Source: Bathymodiolus brooksi
Lineage: Eukaryota; Mollusca; Bivalvia; Mytilida; Modiolidae
Assembly: GCA_963680875.1 (NCBI GenBank)
Contig: OY804584.1
Coordinates: forward strand, 97,608,031-97,672,030
Length of the DNA: 64,000 nt
Direction: 5' to 3'
The first letter of the stretch is position 1. Each line of letters begins with the position of its first letter. Shown in pieces: positions 24,670-39,281 of the stretch. The translations under genes and the position numbers were made by a program. The notes under the pieces are model-generated. The model worked only from the letters and a program-made list of their open reading frames with translations. It did not search any database and was not told where the DNA came from.

Positions 24670-27600
24670 GACTACTAGCGAGGAAGGTACAACATGTGGG
24701 TTAACTGACTACTAGCGAGGAAGGTACAACATGTGTGTTAACTGACTACTAGCGAGGAAGGTACAACATGTCGGTTAACTGACTACTAGCGAGGAAGGTA
24801 CAACATGTGGGTTAACTGACTACTAGCGAGGAAGGTACAACATGTGTGTTAACTGACTACTAGCGAGGAAGGTACAACATGTCGGTTAACTGACTACTAG
24901 CGAGGAAGGTACAACATGTGGGTTAACTGACTACTAGCGAGGAAGGTACAACATGTGGGTTAACTGACTACTAGCGAGGAAGGTACAACATGTGGGTTAA
25001 CTGACCACTAGGAGGAAGGTACAACATGTGGGTTAACCGACTACTAGCGAGGAAGGTACAACATGTGGGTTAACTGACTACAAGCGAGGAAGGTACAACA
25101 TGTGGGTTAACCGACTACTAGCGAGGAAGGTACAACATGTCGGTTAACCGACTACTAGCGTGGAAGGTACAACATGTGGGTTAACCGACTACTAGCGAGG
25201 AAGCTACAATATGTCGGTTAACCGACTACTAGCGAGGAAGGTACAACATGTGGGTTAACCGACTACTAGCGAGGAAGGTACAACATGTGGGTTAACTGAC
25301 TACTAGCGAGGAAGGTACAACATGTGGGTTAACCGACTACTAGCGAGGAAGGTACAACATGTGGGTTAACCGACTACTAGTGAGGAAGGTACAACATGTG
25401 GGTTAACCGACTACTAGAGAGGAAGATAAAAAATATGGGTTAACTGACTACTAGTGAGGAAGGTACAACATGTGGGTTAACCGACTACTAGCGAGGAAGG
25501 TACAACATGTGGGTTATCCGACTACTAGCGAGGAAGGTACAACATGTGGGTTAACCGACTACTGGGAGGAAGGTACAACATGTGGGTTAACCGACTACTA
25601 GGAGGAAGGTACAACATGTGGGTTAACCGACCACTAGGAGGAAGGTACAACATGTGGGTTAACTGACTACTAGCGAGGAAGGTACAACATGTGGGTTAAC
25701 TGACTACTAGGAGGAAGGTACAACATGTGGGTTAACTGACTACTACCGAGGAAGGTACAACATGTGGGTTAACTGACTACTAGCGAGGAAGGTACAACAT
25801 GTGGGTTAACCGACTACTAGGAGGAAGGTACAACATGTGGGTTAACCGACTACTAGCGAGAAAGGTACAACATGTGGGTTAACTGACTACTAGCGTGGAA
25901 GGTACAACATGTGGGTTAACCGACTACTAGCGAGGAAGGTACAACATGTGGGTTAACCGACTACTAGCGAGGAAGGTACAACATGTGGGTTAACTGACTA
26001 CTAAAGAGGAAGGTACAACATGTGGGTTAACCGACTACTAGGAGGAAGGTACAACATGTGGATTAACCGAATACTAGCGAGGAAGGTACAACATGTGGGT
26101 TAACTGACTACTAGCAAGGAAGGTACAACATGTGGGTTAACTGACTACTAGCGAGGAAGGTACAACATGTGGGTTAACCGACTACTAGTGAGGAAGGTAC
26201 AACATGTGGGTTAACCGACTACTAGGAGGAAGGTACAACATATGGATTAACCGACTACTAGCGAGGAAGGTACAACATGTGGGTTAAGTGATTACTAACG
26301 AGGAAGGTACAACATGTGGGTTAACCGACTACTAGCGAGGAAGGTACAACTTGTGGGTTAACCGACTACTAGCGAGGAAGGTACAACATGTGGGTTAACT
26401 GACTACTAGCGAGGAAGGTACAACATGTGGGTTAACCGACTACTAGCGAGGAAGGTACAACATGTGGTTTAACCGACTACTAGCGAGGAAGGTACAACAT
26501 GTGGGTTAACTGACTATTAGCGAGGAAGGTACAACATGTGGGTTAACCGACTACTAGCGAGGAAGGTACAACATGTGGGTTAACTGACTACTAGCGAGAA
26601 AGGTACAACATGTGGGTTAACCGACTAATAGCGAGGAAGGTACAACATGTCGGTTAACCGACTACTAGCGAGGAAGGTACAACATGTGGGTTAACCGACT
26701 ACTAGCGAGGAAGGTACAACATGTGGGTTAACTGACTACTAGCGAGGAAGGTACAACATGTGGGTTAATCGACTACTAGCGAGGAAGGTACAACATGTCG
26801 GTTTACCGACTACAAGCGTGGGAAGGTACAACATGTGGGTTAACCGACTACTAGCGAGGAAGGTACAACATGTCGGTTAACCGACTACTAGCGAGGAAGG
26901 TACAACATGTGGGTTAACCGACTACTAGCGAGGAAGGTACAACATGTGGGTTAACTGACTACTAGCGAGGAAGGTACAACATGTGGGTTAACCGACTACT
27001 AGCGAGGAAGGTACAACATGTGGGTTAACCGACTACTAGTGAGGAAGGTACAACATGTGGGTTAACCGACTACTAGCGAGGAAGGTACAACATGTGGGTT
27101 AACTGACTACTAGCGAGGAAGGTACAACATGTGGGTTAACCGACTACTAGCGAGGAAGGTACAACATGTGGGTTATCCGACTACTAGCGAGGAAGGTACA
27201 ACATGTGGGTTAACCGACTACTAGGAGGAAGGTACAACATGTGGGTTAACCGACTACTAGGAGGAAGGTACAACATGTGGGTTAACCGACTACTAGGAGG
27301 AAGGTACAACATGTGGGTTAACTGACTACTAGGAGGAAGGTACAACATGTGGGTTAACTGACTACTACTGAGGAAGGTACAACATGTGGGTTAACCGACT
27401 ACTAGGAGGAAGGTACAACATGTGGGTTAACCGACTACTAGCGAGAAAGGTACAACATGTGGGTTAACTGACTACTAGCGAGGAAGGTACAACATGTGGG
27501 TTAACCGACTACTAGCGAGGAAGGTACAACATGTGGGTTAACCGACTACTAGCGAGGAAGGTACAACATGTGGGTTAACTGACTACTAGCGAGGAAGGTA

Positions 27601-30600
27601 CAACATGTGGGTTAACTGACTACTAGCGAGGAAGGTACAACATGTGGGTTAACCGACTACTAGGAGGAAGGTACAACATGTGGATTAACCGACTACTAGG
27701 AGGAAGGTACAACATATGGGTTAACTGACTACTAGTGAGGAAAGTACAACATGTGGGTTAACTGACTACTAGCGAGGAAGGTACAACATGTGGGTTAACT
27801 GACTACTAGCAAGGAAGGTACAACATGTGGGTTAACTTACTACTAGCAAGGAAGGTACAACATGTGGGTTAACCGACTACTAGCGAGGAAGGTACAACAT
27901 ATGGGTTAACTGACTACTAGCGAGGAAGGTACAACATGTGGGTTAACCGACTACTAGTGAGGAAGGTACAACATGTGGGTTAACCGACTACTAGGAGGAA
28001 GGTACAACATATGGATTAACTGACTACTAGCGAGGAAGGTACAACATGTGGGTTAACCGACTACTAGGAGGAAGGTACAACATGTGGGTTAACCGACTAC
28101 TAACGAGGAATGTACAACATGTGGGTTAACCGACTACTAGCGAGGAAGGTACAACATGTGGGTTAACCGACTACTAGCGAGGAAGGTACAACATGTGGGT
28201 TAACCGACTACTAGCGAGGAAGGTACAACATGTGGGTTAACCGACATCTACCGAGGAAGGTACAACATGTGGGTTAACCAACTACTAGGAGGAAGGTACA
28301 ACATGTGGGTTAACTGACTACTAGCGAGGAAGGTACAACATGTGGGTTAACAGACTACTAGCGAGGAAGGTACAACATGTGGGCTAACTGACTACTAGCG
28401 AGGAAGGTACAACATGTGGGTTAACTGACTACTATCGAGGAAGGTACAACATGTGGGTTAACCGACTGCTAGCGAGGAAGGTACAACATGTGGATTAACC
28501 GACTACTAGGAGGAAGGTACACCATGTGGGTTAACCGACTACTAGCGAGGAAGGTACAACATATGGGTTAACCAACTACTAGCGAGGAAGGTACAACATG
28601 TGGGTTAACCGACTACTAGCGAGGAAGGTACAACATGTGGATTAACCGACTACTAGGAGGAAGGTACAACATGTGGGTTAACCGACTACTAGGAGGAAGG
28701 TACAACATGTGGGTTAACCGACTACTAGCGAGGAAGGTACAACATGTGGGTTAACTGACTACTAGGAGGAAGGTACAACATGTGGGTTAACCGACTACTA
28801 GCGAGGAAGGTACAACATGTGGGTTAACCGACAACTAGCGAGGAAGGTACAACATGTCGGTTAACCGACTACTAGCGAGGAAGGTACAACATGTGGGTTA
28901 ACCAACTACTAGCGAGGAAGGTACAACATGTGGGTTAACCGACTACTAGCGAGGAAGGTACAACATGTGGGTTAACCGACTACTAGCGAGGAAGGTACAA
29001 CATGTGGGTTAACTGACTACTAGCGAGAAAGGTACAACATGTGGGTTAACGGACTACTAGCGAGGAAGGTACAACATGTGGGTTAACTGACTACTAGCGA
29101 GGAAGGTACAACATGTGGGTTAACCGACTACTAGCGAGGAAGGTACGGCATGTGGGTTAACTGACTACTAGCGAGGAAGGTACACCATGTGGGTTAACCG
29201 ACTACTAGCGAGGAAGGTACAACATGAGGGTTAACCGACTACTAGCAAGGAAGGTACAACATGTGAGTTAACCGACTACTAGCGAGGAAGGTACACCATG
29301 TGGGTTAACCGACTACTAGTGAGGAAGGTATAACATGTGGGTTAACCGACTACTAGCGAGGAAGGTACAACATGTGGGTTAACTGACTACTAGCGAGGAA
29401 GGTACAAAATGTCGGTTAACCGACTACTAGCGAGGAAGGTACAACATGTGGGTTAACTTACTACTAGCGAGGAAGGTACAACATGTGGGTTAACCGACTA
29501 CTAGCAAGGAAGGTACAACATGTCGGTTAACCGACTACTAGCGAGGAAGGTACAACATGTGGGTTAACTGACTACTAGCGAGGAAGGTACAACATGTGAG
29601 TTAACTGACTCATAGCGAGGAAGGTACAACATGTGGGTTAACTGACTACTAGCGAGGAAGGTACAACATGTGGGTTAACTGACTACTAGTGAGGAAGGTA
29701 CAACATGTGGGTTAACGGACAACTAGCGAGGAAGGTACAACATGTCGGTTAACCGACTACTAGCGAGGAAGGTACAACATGTCGGTTAACCAACTACTAG
29801 CGAGGAAGGTACAACATGTGGGTTAACCAACTACTAGCGAGGAAGGTACAACATGTGGGTTAACTGACTACTAGCGAGGAAGGTACAACATGTGGGTTCA
29901 CCGACTACTAGCGAGGAAGGTACAACATGTCGGTTAACCGACTACTAGCGTGGAAGGTACAACATGTGGGTTAACCGACTACTAGCGAGGAAGGTACAAC
30001 ATGTGGGTTAACTGACTACTAGCGAGGAAGGTACAACATGTGGGTTAACGGACTACTAGCGAGGAAGGTACAACATGTGGGTTAACCGACTACTAGCGAG
30101 GAAGGTACGGCATGTGGGTTAACTGACTACTAGTGAGGAAGGTACACCATGTGGGTTAACCGACTACTAGCGAGGAAGGTACAACATGAGGGTTAACCGA
30201 CTACTAGCGAGGAAGGTACAACATGTGAGTTAACCGACTACTAGCGAGGAAGGTACAACATGTGGGTTAACTGACTACTAGCGAGGAAGGTACAACATGT
30301 GGGTTAACCGACTACTAGCGAGGAAGGTACAACATGTGGGTTAACTGACTACTAGCGAGGAAGGTACAAAATGTCGGTTAACCGACTACTAGCGAGGAAG
30401 GTACAACATGTGGGTTAACTTACTACTAGCGAGGAAGGTACAACATGTCGGTTAACCGACTACTAGCGAGGAAGGTACAACATGTGGGTTAACTGACTAC
30501 TAGCGAGGAAGGTACAACATGTAAGTTAACTGACTCATAGCGAGGAAGGTACAACATGTCGGTTAACTGACTACTAGCGAGGAAGGTACAACATGTGGGT

Positions 30601-33103
30601 TAACTGACTACTAGCGAGGAAGGTACAACATGTGGGTTAACTGACTACTAGCGAGGAAGGTACAGCATGTGGGTTAACTGACCACTAGGAGGAAGGTACA
30701 ACATGTGGGTTAACCGACTACTAGCGAGGAAGGTACAACATGTGGGTTAACTGACTACTAGCGAGGAAGGTACAACATGTGGGTTAACTGATTACTAGCG
30801 AGGAAGGTACAACATGTGGGTTAACCGACTACTAGTGAGGAAGGTACAACATGTGGGCTAACTGACTACTAGCGAGGAAGGTACAACATGTGGGTTAACC
30901 GACTACTAGTGAGGAAGGTACAACATGTGGGTTAACCGACTACTAGGAGGAAGGTACAACATATGGATTAACCGACTACTAGCGAGGAAGGTACAACATG
31001 TGGGTTAACTGACTACTAGCGAGGAAGGTACAACATGTGGGTTAACCGACTACTAGTGAGGAAGGTACAACTTGTGGGTTAACTGACTACTAGCGAGGAA
31101 GGTACAACATGTGGGTTAACTGACTACTAGCGAGGAAGGTACAACATGTGGGTTAACTGACTACTAGCGAGGAAGGTACAACATGTGGGTTAACCGACTA
31201 CTGGCGAGGAAGGTACAACATGTGGGTTAACTGACTACTAGCGAGGAAGGTACAACATGTGGGTTAACCGACTACTAGGAGGAAGGTACAACATGTGGGT
31301 TAACTGACTACTAGCGAGGAAGGTACAACATGTGGGTTAACCGACTAATAGCGAGGAAGGTACAACATGTCGGTCAACCGACTACTAGCGAGGAAGGTAC
31401 AACATGTGGGTTAACCGACTACTAGCGAGGAAGGTACAACATGTGGGTTAACTGACTACTAGCGAGGAAGGTACAACATGTGGGTTCACCGACTACTAGC
31501 GAGGAAGGTACAACATGTCGGTTAACCGACTACTAGCGTGGAAGGTACAACATGTGGGTTAACCGACTACTAGCGAGGAAGGTACAACATGTGGGTTAAC
31601 CGACTACTAGCGAGGAAGGTACAACATGTGGGTTAACCGACTACTAGCGAGGAAGGTACAACATGTGGGTTAACTGACTACTAGCGAGGAAGGTACAACA
31701 TGTGGGTTAACCGACTACTAGCGAGGAAGGTACAACATGTGGGTTAACCGACTACTAGTGAGGAAGGTACAACATGTGGGTTAACCGACTACTAGCGAGG
31801 AAGGTACAACATGTGGGTTAACTGACTACTAGCGAGGAAGGTACAACATGTGGGTTAACCGACTACTAGCAAGGAAGGTACAACATGAGGGTTATCCGAC
31901 TACTAGCGAGGAAGGTACAACATGTGGGTTAACCGACTACTAGGAGTAAGGTACAACATGTGGGTTAACCGACTACTAGGAGGAAGGTACAACATGTGGG
32001 TTAACCGACTACTAGGAGGAAGGTACAACATGTGGGTTAACTGACTACTAACGAGGAAGGTACAACATGTGGGTTAACTGACTACTAGGAGGAAGGTACA
32101 ACATGTGGGTTAACTGACTACTACCGAGGAAGGTACAACATGTGGGTTAACTGACTACTAGTGAGGAAGGTACAACATGTGGGTTAACCAACTACTAGGA
32201 GGAAGGTACAACATGTGGGTTAACCGACTACTAGTGAGAAAGGTACAACATGTGGGTTAACTGACTACTAGCGAGGAAGGTACAACATGTGGGTTAACCG
32301 ACTACTAGCGAGGAAGGTACAACATGTGGGTTAACTGACTACTAGCGAGGAAGGTACAACATGTGGGTTAACTGACTACTAGCGAGGAAGGTACAACATG
32401 CGGGTTAACTGACTACTAGCGAGGAAGGTACAACATGTGGGTTAACCGACTACTAGGAGGAAGGTACAACATGTGGATTAACCGACTACTAGGAGGAAGG
32501 TACAACATGTGGGTTAACTGACTACTAGCGAGGAAAGTACAACATGTGGGTTAACTGACTACTAGCGAGGAAGGTACAACATGTGGGTTAACTGACTACT
32601 AGCAAGGAAGGTACAACATGTGGGTTAACTGACTACTAGCAAGGAAGGTACAACATGTGGGTTAACCGACTACTAGTGAGGAAGGTACAACATGTGGGTT
32701 AACTGACTACTACTAGGAGGAAGGTACAACATATGGATTAACCGACTATTAGCGAGGAAGGTACAACATGTGGGTTAACCGACTACTAGGAGGAAGGTAC
32801 AACATGTGGGTTAACTGACTACTAGCGAGGAAGGTACAACATGTGGGTTAACCGACTACTAGCGAGGAAGGTACAACATGTGGGTTAACCGACTACTAGC
32901 GAGGAAGGTACAACATGTGGGTTAACCGACTACTAGCGAGGAAGGTACAACATGTGGGTTAACCGACAACTAGTGAGGAAGGTACAACATGTGGGTTAAC
33001 CAACTACTAGGAGGAAGGTACAACATGTGGGTTAACCGACTACTAGTGAGGAAGGTATAACATGTGGGTTAACCGACTACTAGCGAGGAAGGTACAACAT
33101 GTG
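21644..33103 (+). repeat. Higher-order block A' (second copy of A)
   Basis: This is a near-identical copy of 1-11,423 and is 37 bp longer. The length change falls between markers CATGAGGG at 29,223 and 30,185, spaced 962 bp here but 925 bp in A. The extra unit goes with a three-unit patch near 29,862-29,975 that A lacks. Upstream it joins 20,209-21,643 without a visible scar, which predicts similar sequence to the left of the window start. Confidence 0.9.
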
Positions 33104-34190
33104 GGTTAACCGACTACTAGGAGGAAGGTACAACATGTGGGTTAACCAACTACTAGGAGGAAGGTACAACATGTGGGTTAACCAACTACTAGCGAGGAAG
33201 GTACAACATGTGGGTTAACCAATTACTAGGAGGAAGGTACAACATGTGGGTTAACCGACTACTAGCGTGGAAGGTACAACATGTGGGTTAATCGACTACT
33301 AGCGAGGAAGGTACAACATGTGGGTTAACCGACTACTAGTGAGGAAGGTACAACATGTGGGCTAACTGACTACTAGCGAGGAAGGTACAACATGTGGGTT
33401 AACTGACTACTAGCGAGGAAGGTACAACATGTGGGTTAACCGACTACTAGCGAGGAAGGTACAACATGTGGGTTAACTGACTACTAGCGAGGAAGGTACA
33501 ACATGTGGGTTAACCGACTAATAGCGAGGAAGGTACAACATGTCGGTTAACCGACTACTAGCGAGGAAGGTACAACATGTGGGTTAACCGACTACTAGCG
33601 AGGAAGGTACAACATGTGGATTAACTGACTACTAGCGAGGAAGGTACAACATGTGGGTTAACCGACTACTAGCGAGGAAGGTACAACATGTCGGTTAACC
33701 GACTACTAGCGTGGAAGGTACAACATGTGGGTTAACCGACTACTAGCGAGGAAGGTAAAATATGTCGGTTAACCGACTACTAGCGAGGAAGGTACAACAT
33801 GTGGGTTAACCGACTACTAGCGAGGAAGGTACAACATGTGGGTTAACTGACTACTAGCGAGGAAGGTACAACCTGTGGGTTAACCGACTACTTGCGAGGA
33901 AGGTACAACATGTGGGTTAACCGACTACTAGTGAGGAAGGTACAACATGTGGGTTAACCGACTACTAGCGAGGAAGGTACAACATGTGGGTTAACTGACT
34001 ACTAGTGAGGAAGGTACAACATGTGGGTTAACCGACTACTAGCGAGGAAGGTACAACATGTGGGTTATCCGACTACTAGCGAGGAAGGTACAACATGTGG
34101 GTTAACCGACAACTGGGAGGAAGGTACAACATGTGGGTTAACCGACTACTAGCGAGGAAGGTACAACATGTGGATTAACCGACTACTAGG
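29063..34190 (+). repeat. 5.1-kb tandem duplication, copy 1
   Basis: This 5,128-bp stretch covers the end of A' and about 1.1 kb beyond it. It is repeated immediately downstream. Markers: CATGAGGG 29,223/34,351 (+5,128) and 30,185/35,276 (+5,091); GTAAGTT 30,521/35,612; 39-bp unit 32,704/37,795; GAAGGTATAA 33,051/38,142. Part of it (29,063-33,103) matches block A; the part after 33,104 matches only block C and, loosely, the 48-kb region. Confidence 0.9.
29862..29975 (+). repeat. Conversion-like three-unit patch
   Basis: The patch holds a T-starting unit, a unit preceded by GGGTTCACC (29,894), and a unit preceded by CGG with AGCGTGG. This run is absent at the matching place in A (near 8,220), C (near 34,985) and E (near 62,300). 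The same three-unit string occurs about 1.6 kb downstream (GGGTTCACC at 31,482) and at 9,802, 36,573 and 63,556. The simplest reading is that A' received a short copy of that string by conversion or by double crossover. Confidence 0.75.
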
Positions 34191-37100
34191 AGGAAGGTAC
34201 AACATGTGGGTTAACTGACTACTAGCGAGGAAGGTACAACATGTGGGTTAACCGACTACTAGCGAGGAAGGTACGGCATGTGGGTTAACTGACTACTAGC
34301 GAGGAAGGTACACCATGTGGGTTAACCGACTACTAGCGAGGAAGGTACAACATGAGGGTTAACCGACTACTAGCAAGGAAGGTACAACATGTGAGTTAAC
34401 CGACTACTAGCGAGGAAGGTACACCATGTGGGTTAACCGACTACTAGTGAGGAAGGTATAACATGTGGGTTAACCGACTACTAGCGAGGAAGGTACAACA
34501 TGTGGGTTAACTGACTACTAGCGAGGAAGGTACAAAATGTCGGTTAACCGACTACTAGCGAGGAAGGTACAACATGTGGGTTAACTTACTACTAGTGAGG
34601 AAGGTACAACATGTGGGTTAACCGACTACTAGCAAGGAATGTACAACATGTCGGTTAACCGACTACTAGCGAGGAAGGTACAACATGTGGGTTAACTGAC
34701 TACTAGCGAGGAAGGTACAACATGTGAGTTAACTGACTCATAGCGAGGAAGGTACAACATGTGGGTTAACTGACTACTAGCGAGGAAGGTACAACATGTG
34801 GGTTAACTGACTACTAGCGAGGAAGGTACAACATGTGGGTTAACCGACAACTAGCGAGGAAGGTACAACATGTCGGTTAACCGACTACTAGCGAGGAAGG
34901 TACAACATGTCGGTTAACCAACTACTAGCGAGGAAGGTACAACATGTGGGTTAACCAACTACTAGCGAGGAAGGTACAACATGTGGGTTAACCGACTACT
35001 AGCGAGGAAGGTACAACATGTGGGTTAACCGACTACTAGCGAGGAAGGTACAACATGTGGGTTAACTGACTACTAGCGAGGAAGGTACAACATGTGGGTT
35101 AACGGACTACTAGCGAGGAAGGTACAACATGTGGGTTAACTGACTACTAGCGAGGAAGGTACAACATGTGGGTTAACCGACTACCAGCGAGGAAGGTACG
35201 GCATGTGGGTTAACTGACTACTAGTGAGGAAGGTACACCATGTGGGTTAACCGACTACTAGCGAGGAAGGTACAACATGAGGGTTAACCGACTACTAGCG
35301 AGGAAGGTACAACATGTGAGTTAACCGACTACTAGCGAGGAAGGTACAACATGTGGGTTAACTGACTACTAGCGAGGAAGGTACAACATGTGGGTTAACC
35401 GACTACTAGCGAGGAAGGTACAACATGTGGGTTAACTGACTACTAGCGAGGAAGGTACAAAATGTCGGTTAACCGACTACTAGCGAGGAAGGTACAACAT
35501 GTGGGTTAACTTACTACTAGCGAGGAAGGTACAACATGTCGGTTAACCGACTACTAGCGAGGAAGGTACAACATGTGGGTTAACTGACTACTAGCGAGGA
35601 AGGTACAACATGTAAGTTAACTGACTCATAGCGAGGAAGGTACAACATGTCGGTTAACTGACTACTAGCGAGGAAGGTACAACATGTGGGTTAACTGACT
35701 ACTAGCGAGGAAGGTACAACATGTGGGTTAACTGACTACTAGCGAGGAAGGTACAGCATGTGGGTTAACTGACCACTAGGAGGAAGGTACAACATGTGGG
35801 TTAACCGACTACTAGCGAGGAAGGTACAACATGTGGGTTAACTGACTACTAGCGAGGAAGGTACAACATGTGGGTTAACTGATTACTAGCGAGGAAGGTA
35901 CAACATGTGGGTTAACCGACTACTAGTGAGGAAGGTACAACATGTGGGCTAACTGACTACTAGCGAGGAAGGTACAACATGTGGGTTAACCGACTACTAG
36001 TGAGGAAGGTACAACATGTGGGTTAACCGACTACTAGGAGGAAGGTACAACATATGGATTAACCGACTACTAGCAAGGAAGGTACAACATGTGGGTTAAC
36101 TGACTACTAGCGAGGAAGGTACAACATGTGGGTTAACCGACTACTAGTGAGGAAGGTACAACTTGTGGGTTAACCGACTACTAGCGAGGAAGGTACAACA
36201 TGTGGGTTAACTGACTACTAGCGAGGAAGGTACAACATGTGGGTTAACTGACTACTAGCGAGGAAGGTACAACATGTGGGTTAACCGACTACTGGCGAGG
36301 AAGGTACAACATGTGGGTTAACTGACTACTAGCGAGGAAGGTACAACATGTGGGTTAACCGAGTACTAGGAGGAAGGTACAACATGTGGGTTAACTGACT
36401 ACTAGCGAGGAAGGTACAACATGTGGGTTAACCGACTAATAGCGAGGAAGGTACAACATGTCGGTTAACCGACTACTAGCGAGGAAGGTACAACATGTGG
36501 GTTAACCGACTACTAGCGAGGAAGGTACAACATGTGGGTTAACTGACTACTAGCGAGGAAGGTACAACATGTGGGTTCACCGACTACTAGCGAGGAAGGT
36601 ACAACATGTCGGTTAACCGACTACTAGCGTGGAAGGTACAACATGTGGGTTAACCGACTACTAGCGAGGAAGGTACAACATGTGGGTTAACCGACTACTA
36701 GCGAGGAAGGTACAACATGTGGGTTAACCGACTACTAGCGAGGAAGGTACAACATGTGGGTTAACTGACTACTAGCGAGGAAGGTACAACATGTGGGTTA
36801 ACCGACTACTAGCGAGGAAGGTACAACATGTGGGTTAACCGACTACTAGTGAGGAAGGTACAACATGTGGGTTAACCGACTACTAGCGAGGAAGGTACAA
36901 CATGTGGGTTAACTGACTACTAGCGAGGAAGGTACAACATGTGGGTTAACCGACTACTAGCAAGGAAGGTACAACATGTGGGTTATCCGACTACTAGCGA
37001 GGAAGGTACAACATGTGGGTTAACCGACTACTAGGAGGAAGGTACAACATGTGGGTTATCCAACTACTAGGAGGAAGGTACAACATGTGGGTTAACCGAC

Positions 37101-39281
37101 TACTAGGAGGAAGGTACAACATGTGGGTTAACTGACTACTAGCGAGGAAGGTACAACATGTGGGTTAACTGACTACTAGGAGGAAGGTACAACATGTGGG
37201 TTAACTGACTACTACCGAGGAAGGTACAACATGTGGGTTAACTGACTACTAGCGAGGAAGGTACAACATGTGGGTTAACCGACTACTAGGAGGAAGGTAC
37301 AACATGTGGGTTAACCGACTACTAGTGAGAAAGGTACAACATGTGGGTTAACTGACTACTAGCGAGGAAGGTACAACATGTGGGTTAACCGACTACTAGC
37401 AAGGAAGGTACAACATGTGGGTTAACTGACTACTAGCGAGGAAGGTACAACATGTGGGTTAACTGACTACTAGCGAGGAAGGTACAACATGCGGGTTAAC
37501 TGACTACTAGTGAGGAAGGTACAACATGTGGGTTAACCGACTACTAGGAGGAAGGTACAACATGTGGATTAACCGACTACTAGGAGGAAGGTACAACATG
37601 TGGGTTAACTGACTACTAGCGAGGAAAGTACAACATGTGGGTTAACTGACTACTAGCGAGGAAGGTACAACATGTGGGTTAACTGACTACTAGCAAGGAA
37701 GGTACAACATGTGGGTTAACTGACTACTAGCAAGGAAGGTACAACATGTGGGTTAACCGACTACTAGCGAGGAAGGTACAACATGTGGGTTAACTGACTA
37801 CTACTAGGAGGAAGGTACAACATATGGATTAACCGACTATTAGCGAGGAAGGTACAACATGTGGGTTAACCGACTACTAGGAGGAAGGTACAACATGTGG
37901 GTTAACCGACTACTAGCGAGGAAGGTACAACATGTGGGTTAACCGACTACTAGCAAGGAAGGTACAACATGTGGGTTAACCGACTACTAGCGAGGAAGGT
38001 ACAACATGTGGGTTAACCGACTACTAGCGAGGAAGGTACAACATGTGGGTTAACCGACAACTAGTGAGGAAGGTACAACATGTGGGTTAACCAACTACTA
38101 GGAGGAAGGTACAACATGTGGGTTAACCGACTACTAGTGAGGAAGGTATAACATGTGGGTTAACCGACTACTAGCGAGGAAGGTACAACATGTGGGTTAA
38201 CCGACTACTAGGAGGAAGGTACAACATGTGGGTTAACCAACTACTAGGAGGAAGGTACAACATATGGGTTAACCAACTACTAGCGAGGAAGGTACAACAT
38301 GTGGGTTAACCAATTACTAGGAGGAAGGTACAACATGTGGGTTAACCGACTACTAGCGAGGAAGGTACAACATGTGGGTTAATCGACTACTAGCGAGGAA
38401 GGTACAACATGTGGGTTAACCGACTACTAGTGAGGAAGGTACAACATGTGGGCTAACTGACTACTAGCGAGGAAGGTACAACATGTGGGTTAACTGACTA
38501 CTAGCGAGGAAGGTACAACATGTGGGTTAACCGACTACTAGCGAGGAAGGTACAACATGTGGGTTAACTGACTACTAGCGAGGAAGGTACAACATGTGGG
38601 TTAACCGACTAATAGCGAGGAAGGTACAATATGTCGGTTAACCGACTACTAGCGAGGAAGGTACAACATGTGGGTTAACCGACTACTAGCGAGGAAGGTA
38701 CAACATGTGGGTTAACTGACTACTAGCGAGGAAGGTACAACATGTGGGTTAACCGACTACTAGCGAGGAAGGTACAACATGTCGGTTAACCGACTACTAG
38801 CGTGGAAGGTACAACATGTGGGTTAACCGACTACTAGCGAGGAAGGTAAAATATGTCGGTTAACCGACTACTAGCGAGGAAGGTACAACATGTGGGTTAA
38901 CCGACTACTAGCGAGGAAGGTACAACATGTGGGTTAACTGACTACTAGCGAGGAAGGTACAACCTGTGGGTTAACCGACTACTAGCGAGGAAGGTACAAC
39001 ATGTGGGTTAACCGACTACTAGTGAGGAAGGTACAACATGTGGGTTAACCGACTACTAGCGAGGAAGGTACAACATGTGGGTTAACTGACTACTAGTGAG
39101 GAAGGTACAACATGTGGGTTAACCGACTACTAGCGAGGAAGGTACAACATGTGGGTTATCCGACTACTAGCGAGGAAGGTACAACATGTGGGTTAACCGA
39201 CAACTGGGAGGAAGGTACAACATGTGGGTTAACCGACTACTAGCGAGGAAGGTACAACATGTGGATTAACCGACTACTAGG
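34191..39281 (+). repeat. 5.1-kb tandem duplication, copy 2 (block C)
   Basis: This copy is about 5,091 bp, one unit shorter than copy 1. It lacks the conversion-like patch found at 29,862-29,975 and has the same unit order as block A there. That suggests it was copied before the patch arose. Similarity to the copy start continues to about 39,365, where TACAAC faces TACGGC, so the right edge is uncertain by about 80 bp. Confidence 0.87.

Noticed and set aside
1..33103. The A/A' duplication as an assembly artefact
   Set aside because: Copies have private substitutions (for example at 3,019-3,028 and near 6,779), a 37-bp length difference and a local patch, so they are not one sequence entered twice. 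Misassembly cannot be fully excluded without reads.
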